Made by a program: the position numbers and the translations under genes. Of a stretch of DNA of 64,000 nucleotides, positions 13,101-28,100 are shown in pieces. Within the stretch, counting starts at the first letter, position 1. Every line of letters starts with the position of its first letter. The notes below the pieces were generated by a model. It saw nothing but the letters and a program-made list of their open reading frames with translations. It searched no databases and had not been told where the DNA came from. This DNA comes from Branchiostoma floridae (lineage: Eukaryota; Chordata; Leptocardii; Amphioxiformes; Branchiostomatidae). The stretch is taken from contig NC_049983.1 in the NCBI RefSeq assembly GCF_000003815.2, forward strand, positions 9,035,470 to 9,099,469. Reading direction: 5' to 3'.

Positions 13101-16100
13101 CGAAAATTGATTCGTACATGGATCGTAAAAATCAACACAATTCAGCACCACACTTGTACTACAAGGTTGATTTGAATATGGACTGATTGAATTAATGATT
13201 TGCCAAAGAGCAGTTACTCATTGATAGTTTTTCATTGACAAGCAACTGGATATAATTTTGGAAATGGTCAGACGTTTCAGTTAGATTCCCATTGGAATCC
13301 AAAATTGTCTTCAGCTTGACCTTGTCTTACCTTGTTTCCTGTTGGACATCCAAAATTGTCTTGAGCTCGTTTGCGTTCATAGTTAGGGTATAAAAGACCA
13401 GTTTCTCCCAGATCATTCAATGTCACTGACGAAAGATAGTGGATACTATCTGAAACATCTGACTGTTTCTAAAATTATATCCAGTTCCTGGAGTCTGGAG
13501 TAACTCCTTTTTGGCATATCTTATTACCTGGATGTCTAGCCTTCATCTACGGACTAATGATTGATTGATTGATTAAGTGTCCTACCCATGATTGACACAT
13601 CGTATTCCACCAGAAGGCTGGCCTGCGTCCCACACTGCTTGAGCGCTGCCACTGCCTCCGCGTGCGTGACCCCTGATAAGCTGATGTTGTCGATGGCCAA
13701 CAGTCGATCTCCCACCGCCAGCGTACCTTCCCTGGGGGGACAAGGACGGCGTGCATGATTTTCTGTGAGATGCTTACTAATTGAAAACCTTTCACAGTGA
13801 ACATACATGTACATGTACTTCCCTGTAGGCATGACAACACATCAATTTATCTTGTTTCTCCTTTCATTCATCTTAAGAAATACTTACACATGATGCATGT
13901 GCAAGGAATCAGAAGACAATATCACTTATCGTGGTGACTTTCTACATCCAAAGCTGGCTTAAAATATTAATCATAGGTGCCATACCAACCTAAAATGCTA
14001 ACCGCTTCTCTCCTGCAATTTTAAAATCAAAACCAATATCATTTTCTAAATAGCTAAATGACCCTCATTCTGTAAAGGAATACTCTCATATCAACTAGTG
14101 GAAACATTACTATAAGTGATATTCCCGTTAGTTCTAACGGGAGGTGCCCCAACACGGTACGCTTTTTCTTGTGCTCAAACTCATGACGCTCCATCGCTAG
14201 TTGCCTGAGAGTGATCAAATTTTGATGACTGAATTTTTTACACATAGATTTCAACAACATACTTGAATAAGAAATGCATTCATGTGGTTCATGACCCTTT
14301 CGCGCTGCGTGTTACAAGCGGCAAACACTGTGAGACAATTTTGTATATGTAACCTTCCAATTTTGTGCTACGCTGGACAGTGTGCCTAATTCGGTACGCT
14401 TTTTTTACATTTTGCTCTCTTCAGAAGTAAGTGGTAAATTTGAGTACACAGAAAAAAATTAATAGTATGATATTTTAGCTTTCTTTTGACAGTAAAATCG
14501 TGACTGTATGTACTTCTTGTCTCAAACGAGGAAGGCTGTACCTAGAACAATCCAGCTGATGTTTTTTACCGGCAATGGGCTGAATGCACTGATTGTGAAT
14601 GCCCGATTAAAAAAAACCATTACGAAAAAAAGACACCGCCAACATCAACAAAACTCTGTCTGATTATATGAAAATATCATCTACATCTCTCTATCAAGTC
14701 TTATTTTCATAGACAGCACGAATCATTTGTTACCAGTCAAATAAATCTTTGGAGCGTTCTCTAATTGCCACCTTCACGGCCACACTCCCTTGGGAGTACA
14801 ATGGTGGCAATGTTTATGTCGCTTCCTTTTGGTTGCTTTTCTACTCAAAAAACATTTGAAGACCCATATTCATAGTGTTTTAAGGAGCTTTATTTATGTG
14901 TATCATGGCAGTTGTGTGACTGCTTGGAAGAGTTCGTATAGCTAGCGACACGAGCCGCCAATACGCAGAGGCCGGTGACCGCAGTGATTCAGCACTGTCA
15001 ACATTACTGTTAACATGAAGTAAACATGTTAAAGTATACTTGGAATGCAAATTAAAGCTGTGTGCATGGACTTGGTTCATTTACCTTTGTAATCAGCATA
15101 ATCAGTGGCAACAAACACGGTGTACTTATGGATAATCAGATCAGCAAAAAATCCGTGCCGTCTGACGACGGTGACCGTCTTAGGGCGGCCCCCGTTACAC
15201 TCCTTGGTTCAGCCAATTTAGCAAGAAGTAGAAATGACAACAGAGGTTTGGAAGAAGAGTCACAATTAATATGTCAGAGGTGTCTCCAACTGGAAATCGT
15301 CAAAACTAAAACCGTCATTTTTAGCTTACAGATATTCAGAATTTGTCCATTATTCCTTAATCCCAAAACCAACACATTGAGTTGGTGTGGCCTATTAAGC
15401 ACATCACCATGTGAATGTAATTTTCTGTCTGTTACACCGGTAATTCTTAAGCGAAAGCCGGTAAGTCCTTTAACCCTATAGGACCCAATTTCAGTGGTCC
15501 ATTCCACATGTCCTCAGAATACCTCCATTCTGTCTAAACACCATGAATAGTTTACAGGAACTTGGATAGGTCGGAGTAATATACAAAATATACTACACCT
15601 CTCCCTGTAACTTCGAAATTTGACCTGAATCATGAGCCATGACGTAAACCAAGGTTTTAAGTTATGCTGCTGGTCCGTTCCAAACCACGTCCTCAGAATA
15701 CCCCTATATTTTGTCTCTCAGCATCTTGAACTCTATTGGAAAAGTTGGATAGGTCTCAGATAGACGAGGCAAAAAATACGCCTGTAATTGCTCAGTCAGC
15801 TATAAAAGTACAAAACTTGGCATGCTTTGGCACGAGTATGGTTGAAGTATACATATATTTTTCAGGGGTGGAGCAATTACAAATAGCATGTACATGTAGT
15901 ATACAATCAATGACATGCACAATGTATATCTTTTCCTATAACATTACATAATACATCAACATCAAATATCATCAACATCAAATCTAAATGTTCTGAATCA
16001 TGAACCAAGAATGCCAGTCATAATTCTAGTTTTCTTGACATAGAATAAACACTATCAATGGCACTCAACTGTAAATGTGCAAGTTGTTGCAATATTGTGT

Positions 16101-19100
16101 GCAGTCAATTTTTGTTGGTTTTGTCATTTCTGTACCCCAGACATTAAACGGATGACCGAATATCATTGCGTGCAACTCTTGTCGCTTTTTTTACCACCCC
16201 TAACTGTAAAATAGTTATGATGTGTGACACTTCCTGCAGGCCAAAATTGAACCTGTAAGCAATAGAATAGCCCTGACACAAAGTTGGGCTAATTCTTTAT
16301 CAACTGTACCACAGAGCCTGCGTTATCGATTGCTTGCACTTTGTAAAAATTGCTGCTGCCCGTAAAACCGCGTACTGGTGACATACATGTTATTCCCGCG
16401 CACGTAAAACGCACCACAAAAGTACATGTCTCCCATGATGCGGTGATAACCAGATTTACCGTCCGTGAAACTGCGTGATATTGCCATTTAATCCTGTGAA
16501 ATATATGGGATAATCGGGTACAATACATCTTGTCTTGCCTTGGAAGTTCGTCAGCTTAAAAGTACACTACAATTTAATTTGAAAGCGATCTTCTAATATA
16601 CTTCATTGCCATGTTCAAGTTATGGTCACAAAATTACAACTCAGGGTTGTAAATACTTATTCGCCAGATTGCAAGTTGTCATAAATATTTACTTGCAAGT
16701 TGGAAAAAACTTTGTGTATATCCAAAAATTGTTCACACAATGAATGTTAGTTAATCTTTAATATTTCTGTAATGAAGCATGGATTTATAGTACATGTATA
16801 AACTAAAAGTAAACTCTTTTTCAAAAGAATTTCAAAAAACCCAATATAGCAGATTATCTTAAGTTTACAGTGATAGGGACGACAACATATCTTGTTCCTA
16901 ATACAAGAATTTCTGAAAGGATGCATGGGTTGATATATCATGATAAAAATGTCTTTAAACAAGGAGCAAACCCAAGAACTTCAAGGCAAATTCATCTGAC
17001 ATTACAGTGTTAACGGAGACTATGTTACATTCCTCCTCTGGATTACTTACGAGAAATTCTACAATGAAGCTTGGATTGATATACGATAAAAGTGTCTTGT
17101 AACTCTTCTTGGGAAGACAAGGAGGAAACCTAAGAACTTCACGGCAGATTCATCTGACATTACAGTGTTAAGAGAGACTTCATTCCTCCTCCGCATTACT
17201 TTCAAGAAATTCTACAATGAAGCTTGGATTGATATACAATAAAAGTGTCTTGTAACTCTTCTTTGGAAGACAAGAAATAAGCGTAAGAAGGCAGATTCCT
17301 TCGAGACTACATACCTACTTTGGATTACTTGTGAGAAATTCTACAATGAAGCTTGGATTGATATACGGTAAAAGTGTCTTGTAACTCTTCTTGGGAAGAC
17401 AAGGAGGATGCGTAAGGAGGCAGATTTATGACGAGCTTCACATACCTGTCTGCCGGTCCTCCCGGTCTGATGTTAGTCACGAGCAGAGGCCGCGACTGTC
17501 TCCTCTCATCAGCCACTCCCCCTGTAACACAGCAGGTCAGAGGTCACCACAAATACAAAGCTTTTGCACCATTCATAAAACCTGAAGTACATGTAACAAT
17601 GTGACAAATTTGGCAGTCGCTGGTCCAGTTCTCCACAAATCTTAACTTCTGCACCACTCCAAACCGGACACAAGCCAAATGTCTGTAGGTGACAAAAACT
17701 CAAGCTACAGAAGCAAAAGTGGCAACGCAAGCTATAGAAGTGAAAGAGGCCTTCTTTCGCTTGTCTGGTCGTCTCTGAGGAATGCAGGGATTACTTCAAG
17801 TCTCCTCCAGGCATGACTGAAGTGCGTGTGTCATGTCATTCAAACACCACTTGATAGCCGAAACAACTTGTGTACGTCAAACACTTCATCAAAGGCGGAC
17901 TGGTGTGGGACAAAGTAGTGGCCTTCTGTTATACAATCCTTATGTGCTCTATCTTTTCCGTCATCTCTGCTGTTAGTAACAGGAAGAAACATTATTCTTT
18001 GTAGATACCAAATGTACACAATGTTTCAGACAGAATGTTTATTTAAGGCAAGGTATTAAAAAAATGTTACTTTTGAAAGTAATTCAACAGCTAAAACTGT
18101 TATCACAATCTTTGAAATACAATTGCAAGGATACTTGCATGGAGGTAATAAGTACCATGTGGTTTATGGAAACCCAACAAAACAGTAACTTTGTTAGATA
18201 TCCCTGTAATCAGTGAATGGGATGAAGCAATGGGTTGGTGTAGAAGATAAGTTTTCCCGCCTGCAAACTCATCAAATATGGCAAAGCAATGGCACATAGC
18301 CATAGTGTTTATTGATACCAGTAACGATATAATCCTTTTTCGTGGAAATGAGTCAAATACGGAATTTGGGATTGCTATAATAAAGTCCCACAAATAATTG
18401 TACATCAATTTTGTGTTCTATCGAAATTCTGTCTTAAACAGGTACGATCCTAAACTAAAATCAATAAGAGGAAATGAACAGAGAATCTACTTCTAGGAAC
18501 AATTAACAAAGTTTAACACAGTATAAAGTACTGACAGTCATTGTGAGAGATGAAACAGTACCTACATGTACCCAAGGAGGTTGAAAAAAGGAAAGGAGTC
18601 GGCTCATAATTAGCACCTTGCCGCGGCCTTTGTTTTACCCTGTTAAACCCTGCTGTGTCCCATTGTTCCTTCAACCTCCTTTATGTACCTGAAACCTCTA
18701 TCACCGTAATCTCACCTCTATTAGTGCAACACCCTTTTACACCTTATTTCAGTAATTCACCAATTAACATACTACGATTATGAAATACATAGTACCTTGG
18801 AATGTACCACACAAGGAGAATAGTAACTGTTGTGACAGCAACTCCGTTCCCACACTGAGCCTCACCGTAAGTACCACTGCCAGCCTGGAATCAAACCAAA
18901 ATCCAGTCTTTCCTTATAAGACAGTTGTTATTCTATATACTGTCTCCAAGTCCAATCCAACTTGGCAGGCTTCGATGTCCCTGGGTTTATGCGAGCCACC
19001 CAATAGTCTGGCAGGGTGGATATGACAAACATCCATGAGTCAGACTTCTAGAAAAACAGCCAAAACTTCTACCATCAACTTCAAACCATACCCACTTAAT

Positions 19101-22100
19101 TTGTTGATTCTAAGATTCAAGAAACTAATACTGGACTGGAGGATTAAGACAAAAGCATAATCTGAGGAAAATTATGTTGTGAAGTATCAATAATAATTGG
19201 CGAATTACAAGCCGGGGAGAACACTTTTAAAGCATTTTCACCCCAAAAGGTGAGTGGCCTAAAGCTCTCGATGATGTCATCATGACATCATGATAATCTG
19301 CATAAATTACCTTTATGCAATAAGGTGCTACCTGAAAAAATCAAGGTCCATGCATTATTCAAAATCGTACTTTCAAGCAAAAAAACCCCTGAAAATGCAT
19401 AAGCCCTGTTTTCATGTTGTCTTTTTCACTTTAGAATGTTCACAGCCAATCCACTGTAGTCTTAGGCATAAGAAGTATCAAACTTCCAATGGTCAGACTT
19501 GGAAGACATTCCTGGAGATACACTGTATTCAACCCAGATGGAAACAATAATTCCGATCCTTGACTGTTGTCATCATGAAGGGAATGAAATATAAGTTTGT
19601 CAAGGTCAAGCCTTCTCCAGATAAGACCTACAGCCTTTGTCCAGACAACAAAGCATACAAACCCAACCTATAAGTCTTCTCTCAACTTCTCTGTATTTCC
19701 TATACTCAACATAGAAGGGTGTGGTTTATAGAGTGCAAAGACCTTTAAGATAGTCAATACACCGCACTTGTACAATTATAAAGCCCCCCTCTAGTACATG
19801 TTTGTGCTACTTGACCTCCTGGTCACAAATAGGAAAAAGGTGCATCTGGCTGGTTTACAATCTTGTTGAAAAGGTCAGCCTGTTTTTTGCGATTTTTGTG
19901 TCGTTTTTGAGACATACAGAGCACAGGTGGACCCCCCCTCCCCTGTTGTCACCTCAAACTGGCCCTGGCCCAGAATGCATTGGAACAGACAGCAAAGGTT
20001 AAAATAATTCCTCCATCCAACAGATTTCTGCCAATCAACAAAAGGAACTAGGAGTAAAGTTGACCTTTGTCTTTCAGACCCTTCTTTGCCAATCGCTGTG
20101 CTTCTGTTTGACATAACTGGCAACGGCTGTTGAAAACTTACATAAGTACATCCAACTCCAATATCGTACTTAGTCTGGGATTACCAAAACATTGTCTCTG
20201 CAGATGGTGAAAGGCTTCTTATACCTAATACAAGTACCACTAATTACTTAACATTTGGAAAGATCCTAAAGATTTGCATGACTGGTGCCATTGTTGATTT
20301 CCACATTCAAGGTTCAAGTTGCCATAGCCTCAGAGCTATACAGTCCTATCTCTTTATATTAGTTTGGAGGCAGGAGGGTGTGGGTTCAAACGTGTTCCCT
20401 GCCTAGTACTCAGCACTGTACATGTATGGGAAGGAGTAAGGCAATTTAATACACACTGTCTCTAGTGGACTAGCCCAATGCTACATGTATACGGTAAAGG
20501 TAAATGTGATCATGGTACTTGTTGTCTCATTGGCTTTATGTTTCCATCAGGGCAGTGGGTTGATATCAACTACATGTACGTCTAGGGTATTGGTATTGGA
20601 GCCCAACCCATCCCTGACACCACCTTTTACCTCCCCAACCAAAGACAGGTACCCATTTTTACATGTATACTTGGGTGGAGTGAGGAAAGTCGTGTTAAGT
20701 GCCTTTCCCCTGGGCACAAGATTGGTAGCTTGACAGAATTTGAACCCTGGACCAAAGCCCCTGCAGTTATGCCACACAACCCCAGTGCCGTAGTGCTTAC
20801 ACAAATGTGTGGCCCTGGGGCTATAGAAACAGAGATGGGCACTGCCCTACATACTGAAACACGTGGGCAGCCATATCATAAAAAGTGACCAGTGTCAGGT
20901 CCACTTTACTATCTACCAACACATGTTCTGGGAAACATCACAGTATTAGTAACCCTGATAATACCCCCTACTGACCACTTGATAACCCTGGATGATGTGA
21001 ATAGAGAGAGTAAGCATTCATAAACCAGTCATCCTGATTATAAACAAAATTCTGCTTCCCAAACAAAGATAACATATAAAGATTACAGCTACATTGTATG
21101 AGGTCAAGCTGGCCACTAACAGTGTCAGATGCAACTGAGTTTCATTACATCAAACATACATTGTATATGTAACGCTAATTTAGCTTTATCTGTGGGGTAA
21201 CCTATATCCCTAGATATGGGGTATTTAGGGATGTCAAGTCAATAGACGGTACTATTAAACTGCAATAGTTTGAAAGAATTGTAATTTGAAGCCACTGTCC
21301 ATTGACTTAATATCCCTAAATACCCCTTTTCAAATAACAACGGATATAGGTTAACTTCGTGGATAAAGGTGAACTGGCGTTACATGGAATTTGGAACCAA
21401 AGCAGCGAAAACTTGATCTGACTCATATTTCTGGTACTGAATGTCAACTGTAATGAGTAAACGGGCTCTGATGACTGGGCGTTTGAATTTTCCATTTTTG
21501 ACTCCAACTCACAAACCCCCTAAAGAAAAATTTGCAATCATACCATAAATTGCACAAAGAAGCTGCAAAAGACCATATCGTACATCGTACTTTGGAAAAT
21601 AAATTCAGAAAAACAGATAGTAATGTCATATTTTCTTCTGTCATACTTTTGCACAGGATATCAGTTCAACTGAAGTCAATATCAAAGAAGATACGAAAGA
21701 ACAAAAATTCTGAACTAAATGGTTTGTACAAATGTATACTGTACCATGTTCTGTGTGTTCAGTCATCCTTTCAACCTTCTTGACAACTTAAATTTCATAA
21801 TGCCCAACTTTTTTCCACACACATGCATCAGTTTTGGGATGCCCAGAAGATGTCATCCATATAATCATATCAGTAAGGCTTAACACCAGATTGACAGAAT
21901 TGATCTGTTTTGGCTCAGGGTGAAGGTAAGAAACGCTTTATGATTACAGTATTGATGTGCCTAGAAAACTAGTTAAAGATCCCACAAGTACAATATGCTC
22001 CTGACAAGCATCTTTCAAAATCAATATTTCAATTTGGCAACTCATCAAGTTATATACACAGAACTGAACAACATGTAACGTTAGTTCACCTTTATCCGCA

Positions 22101-25100
22101 GGGTCACCTTTATCCGTTGTATCTAAAAACAGCACATTTAGGAGTAATTAAGTCTGCGGACTGTGGTTTCAAATTTGCAATATCTTAAAATGTTCCAATA
22201 TGAAACCACCGTCCGTCGACTTCATATCCCTAAATACGTTTTTTTTTACAAACAATGGGTATAGGTAACCCTCGGATAAAGGTGAACCAGCGTTATATTT
22301 CTGAGTGACTGTACTTTAACTTTATTTTTGATAAACCACTGGAGACACCTTTCCTTGAAATCAATCAGCTGTATTGAAAAAAGTTACCTTTTATTAAATG
22401 AGTTCTGTTGAATGTAGAGGCATTCTGTTTTTCGAAAATGTGTAAGAATCACTAAAATAAATGTTGTCTGGCAAGCATTCATTTAATTGAAGGAGTATCG
22501 TTTTTTGTTCATTTCTGCAAGGTACAAACATGTATATACAGCAAGCTTATGCAAAACAATGCAATACAAAAAAAACCATGTAAAGTAAATAACAAATCAT
22601 AACTATTCAGACTTGTCCATCTCATCTTGTCTTACCTCGAATTGTGAATCCAAAACTTCCCCCCTCCTTCTGCAGACTCAGTTCCACCTCTTTGGTAACC
22701 ACGTTCCCACCTGCCTCTTGTGCTGCAAGGCAAAAAAGAAGAAGAAAAAACACATAAATTTTCCCCAGGTCAAAGTAGGTGATAAAAGCTGTCTTCAAAA
22801 GGCTTTTCTGTTTCACAGACCATTAAAAGTAGACCAACATAAACCTGTAAAACTAATGTACCTCCATCTGCAACAACAAACTGTAGATAAGAACAAGGTT
22901 AAAGAGATGAAAGCTTGCATAAGCACAAACAAATTCTAACAGCTAAGCATAAAACTAGTCTAAGAAGTCATAAATTCTTACACCGATGGGGACAGGCCAT
23001 CTTGTCTTCATCACTGGTACATGGGAATGGGAAACATTTGATTTGTCCTCTTGACATGGTTTTAAAAACGGTGTTTACTTCCACGTAATTCCTTTATCTC
23101 CGATTCCTGAAGCCTGCTCACTTTTCACCACACCTTACAGTACTCACACCCACACAACAGAAGCTTCTCGAGATGTCCCCTTCTCAGCAGATTCTGATGC
23201 CTCCGTAGATACCGCGGTCTCTACAGATGCCTCCAGGCTAGGCCTGTCATGCACTGACCCCTGGTGAACCCTACCTTGTACCTTGCGACAACTTGATCTA
23301 CTTTTGCACATCTGCACGCATTTCTTTGCTGTCTTATACTTTATTTGGACAATGCCAGTAAAACCTGCTTCTCAAATGCGTCTCCAAAGCCACTGCTCAC
23401 CATCATCCCACAATCGTAACCAAACAATACAGGCATTAGAAAAATTACCACGGTTATCTGTTGAACCCAAACTTCACTTTGAATCAATGATTAACTGCGA
23501 AAGATGCTCCTAAAGGCATGGCATCTCAGGGTCAAGGGCTGTGTGCTGGCATTTCTGGCAGCGTTATCTGTCTTTGTTTTGAATTCCGTCTGTAAAACTT
23601 TGCGCCCTGAGCTGCGTTGGTTGATGAGGAAAAGCTGTGCCAGGTCCTGATGTGCCTGGAGTTACATTTTGAACATGTACTAGTACAAGACTGATACTTC
23701 TCACACCTGCAAGCTGCCCTTGGGTAGCATACTTCTCTAGCTACAGTATCCGGTGGAATACAAAAGTATCAATGTCCATCAATCAAAACGTAACACAGGT
23801 AAATCTAAACTTTTTTGGCAAGCTGAATAAAAGTTCTTAACTGGAACTATGCGGCTCCAGATGTCTTACTGAGGGATGACTGTGGTGAGATAGATGTGGT
23901 TAGCTGAGGAATGAGTCCACTCTACTATACACAAAACGTTTCCACATTTAGGATTGTTACCGGTGTTCTAAACCAAAAATGCTCTTCATAAAGAATGCAC
24001 ACATTTCACCACTAACTCCATACAACATTCCTTGACCGAATGTCATATGACAAGACACAGGAAACCCACATTTAAGTACAGGGCTGTTCTTTCTTGATCT
24101 ATAAACTTCATCTGTAAGTCTAGATTCTCTTTTCACAAAATGACCATGACCTGTTTAACTTGTCTGTGAGGTCCTCTGCCAACTTTGACCCTACCCTTAT
24201 CTACAGATACAAGTACATGTATGGCAGTAAGGGTAATACAATGTAGTTCAGTGCAGTCAAAACCTTTATGTAATGTCTTGAAATTCCACTGAGTATCTGA
24301 AGACTACCACATTGAAGAAACAGTGACACTAATACTGTAGCATCTGTAATCCCTGAGGTATGCACACTCCGGATACCCAGGTGTTTGAGATACACTTGAG
24401 ATGGCCTTGATAACATCGTTCTTTAATGTGGTGGTCTTATGAGACTGAGACTTGAGGCTGAACATGTCATGAAGTTACACAATAGGTGAAGGAAAGTTAA
24501 TCAATAGGATATTGGAGAATTCTCTTACACAACTAGACTGCCTCTTACCTACTGACATTTCCATGTCTGCTAGACATCTTCCTCAGAGCTTCTAACTGGA
24601 GTTCTGCTTCTCGACACTTAATGTAGGTGGCGCTTTTGCGGTAAGAACACAATCCCAAATGTGGCTGAGTTTGTATCCCCCTCATCATGGTTCATCACTG
24701 GGGTTGACTTTCTTGAAAATGGTTGTGCAAAAGGAATCTCCAAAATCCATATGTTCTACCAACCTGATGAATTTATTTTCCTAAAGTTAATCAAGTATTA
24801 CTAACTCAAATTATTATTATTATAGCAACAACGACAAAATTTGTACCTGTAAGCGGAATCTCATACTCGACCTCCAAGATGACCTTCTCCCCGGCGTTCT
24901 TCAGCAGGTTGATGATCTCGTCATGGCGAAGTTTCTCCGTCCTGATCCCGTTCACAGATAAGATGTAGTCTCCTATCTCCAAGGCATCACTCCTGAGTAC
25001 AGACAATCACATAAGATTATGATTGGTGTCATGTCTTGACCTCAAGAGGTCGCCCTCTCTTCCTTATCAATGCAAAAGAAACAGCACACCACCTAGCCTT

Positions 25101-28100
25101 TGCCTTGCTGAGGTAACCTTTTTACCCATGCCAAGAAGGTTGTGTTTTCAGTATTGTTTGTGTGTACGTTTAACTTTGTGTGTGTGTGTTACTGTATATA
25201 TGCATGTTTCTGGACAGCATAACTCAGAAGGACAGAGACAGATTTGTATAAAAAATTATTGGTATGTGAGCAGCTCTTGATCAGACCTCAAAATGATTAG
25301 ATCTCTGACCACCTGACGGAACTTCTGTTTTCGTTATCTCGAGTTTTGTACATTCTATGGTGGTGACTCAAAGATCGATCAAACATCAAAAACTTAAGAT
25401 ATATGACATCCAGTACAGAGAGTAGCAATGGAAACTACTGATTACTGGTGGAAGCAAGTTATTGAAAATGGTGGTGCCCTCTGATTGGCTCCTTCCTGTC
25501 CAATCATGGTCCTTCGGCTGAAACTTGATCAATTCGTCTGTAAAATTTCCTTGCCAATGGTTCAAACACTGGTTATTTTTTGTCATTTGCAACACTGATG
25601 CTAATGGCAGTGTGTATGCAAACTTACATCAGTAATGCTGAAGAATTAGAGGTAGGATGCATACACTTGTACAAGACAACACTTCACATCACAACACCGA
25701 CACTTGCACGTTTTAGTAAGAAGTTTGTAACATACCTAAGCCACGTCTGATACACGCTTGCACATGAGTTAGAGAGAAAGTTAGAGAGGAAGAGCAAAAT
25801 AATTCACACTTTTAAAGCTGAACAATAAATTTGTGTGCTTTCATCTTCATCTTCAGTACTCCTTACTTTTGAGATTATATTATACACCTTTTTCACACGG
25901 CGGCCATGATAAATCGAAAACAAGGTCAATGAGGCAAACAGACAAAATTATTTTTAAGATTAGCTCCCATTTAGTTTTCTCCCAAACAACACAAACTTTC
26001 ACAATTATTTTTAGATCAAATAACAAGTGTTAGGCCACACCAATTTAATTTCTTGGTTCACGGATTTTTTCATAAAAAATATGGAGCGAGAGGGCGAAAT
26101 AAAAATAAAAATTGTAAAATGGTTGGAGTAAAGGTAACGGCTAATCCAAAACATAAAGAAAAAAAGTTTTCAGCTTGAAAAAAGTACAAAAACACTACTT
26201 TTGTACAGTAACAGCATCTGTACCCACACTTTAAGGAGCTTATAATATAAAGGCCAATTTGCTACACCAGAAAGTTGGTGAATGGTTTCATTAATGGTGA
26301 AAATTTGCTGAGTGGTAATTTTTATTTTTATTTTTTTTCCCAAAAAAATAGGAGCGAGCGAATCCGTGAACCAAGAAATTAAATTGGTGTGGCCTTATGC
26401 ACCGATGATAAGAGATGCAAAATAAAAACATAATAATGCAAATATTTGACGGACATGCCGCCATTCTCTTATTGGTCGATTTCTTAATTACCATGCTGCC
26501 ATTGGCTGAACTGCTAATTATGATAGACAGTCTTTTGTTTGCTTCATTGACCTCGTTTTTGATCTATCATGGCCGCCGCGTCAAAAAGGTGTATTAGCAG
26601 TGACGTTGAGCTTTGTTCAAAAAGCATCATGCTCCACCCTGACAGAGAACGAAAAGAAAAGAAGCTTTGTTAAGCTTGACTGACAATTTACTGAGCTGTA
26701 AATGTGCAACAACTGGAAGAAACTGAAAGCTTTAAACAAGGTTGAATTACAGAATACAGGACAGGCAGTGAGAAACGAGACAGTGATTCTCGCTGTGAAT
26801 GATGTTCATCTGATTATTTCCTGCAGCTTGTGTAATCCTACCTCTGCAACACTACAGGAAGTTATTATCAGAATGAACATCATAATTATGGCACATGCAT
26901 GTACTATGAATACTAATTATACCACATTGACTCTCCTACAGTTAGGCAGGACAAGTTAGGGACAATGTTCTCCCTAGCTACCTCAGGGACAGATGTTCAA
27001 TGAGGCATAGCTCATCAAATATTCCATATCAATAACATGCTTGACTGGAAAGGCCCTGAAGCAAAAATATGTCGGCTTCTTCATTCAACCATTTCATACC
27101 TTTGTATTCTATAAAGGAGAAGAAATGAAATCACGTTTTAAGATCAAATCTAAACAGGACCATCAAAACAACTCGTTGACACATGATGAATATCATTATT
27201 TGCAGAAATTAAGCTTTCACAAAGATTGTATCAGATATTATATTGCAAGAGGAGAAAACATTGTTTTCAGATCTAAAACATATTCCAAACGCATAGCAGT
27301 TTTTATAATAATCAATATCATAACAGGATTCCCATGTCTTAATCACAAGAGACCTTTACAGTGTTCGGATTTATAATTATGATAACATGCTATGACTTCT
27401 AATGAGCTCTCAGGTGATAATTGATAGATGGCCCCCAAACCGGATAACCTTTCCAAAAGTCAAGAAACCACCATATGGGAAATGTTAAATGGCCATAGTG
27501 CTCCATGCTACATTACCCTACATACCCTGCTGGCTAATTAGACCAGCCAGATGGGTATTACCACAGTAAATCAATCATAAGTAGATTGAATTCAATTACA
27601 CCTGTATTAGCTCGGGATTATATTTTGTGAATCTGGGTCATTTCGGGGTCTCCTTTTAATTTTCTGGCTAATGAATGATGGCAGAGTGCACATAAAACAG
27701 TTGCCAGTGACGTGTCCTAGAAAGTGGATGTTCCCATTATTTGATATCATCCAAATGAACAGGTACCGTTGAGAATCTTGGTGGAAATGTTTTAGAGTTC
27801 CTTACAGATTCCTTAAGGTGGTATCTCACGGGGGCACTAGTGTGGCACTGCAGGGTTTGTTCACTGCGGCAATGTTGACAAAGTGTTATTTTTGCTGATT
27901 TTTTATAATTTAGATATTGTGTAATACGTAAAAGTATGACTTAGAAGACAACAAAATACAACAGAGCATAAGAAAACTCATTCTTTATCTCTGAAATTCG
28001 TTGAGTAATGTTTCGAACCCCTCAGTGCTGCACTGGTGCCCAAAGTGCAAGGGCAATGACCCTAATTGACGGCTGCGCAGAAGGTCCCCGGTGAGTCCCC

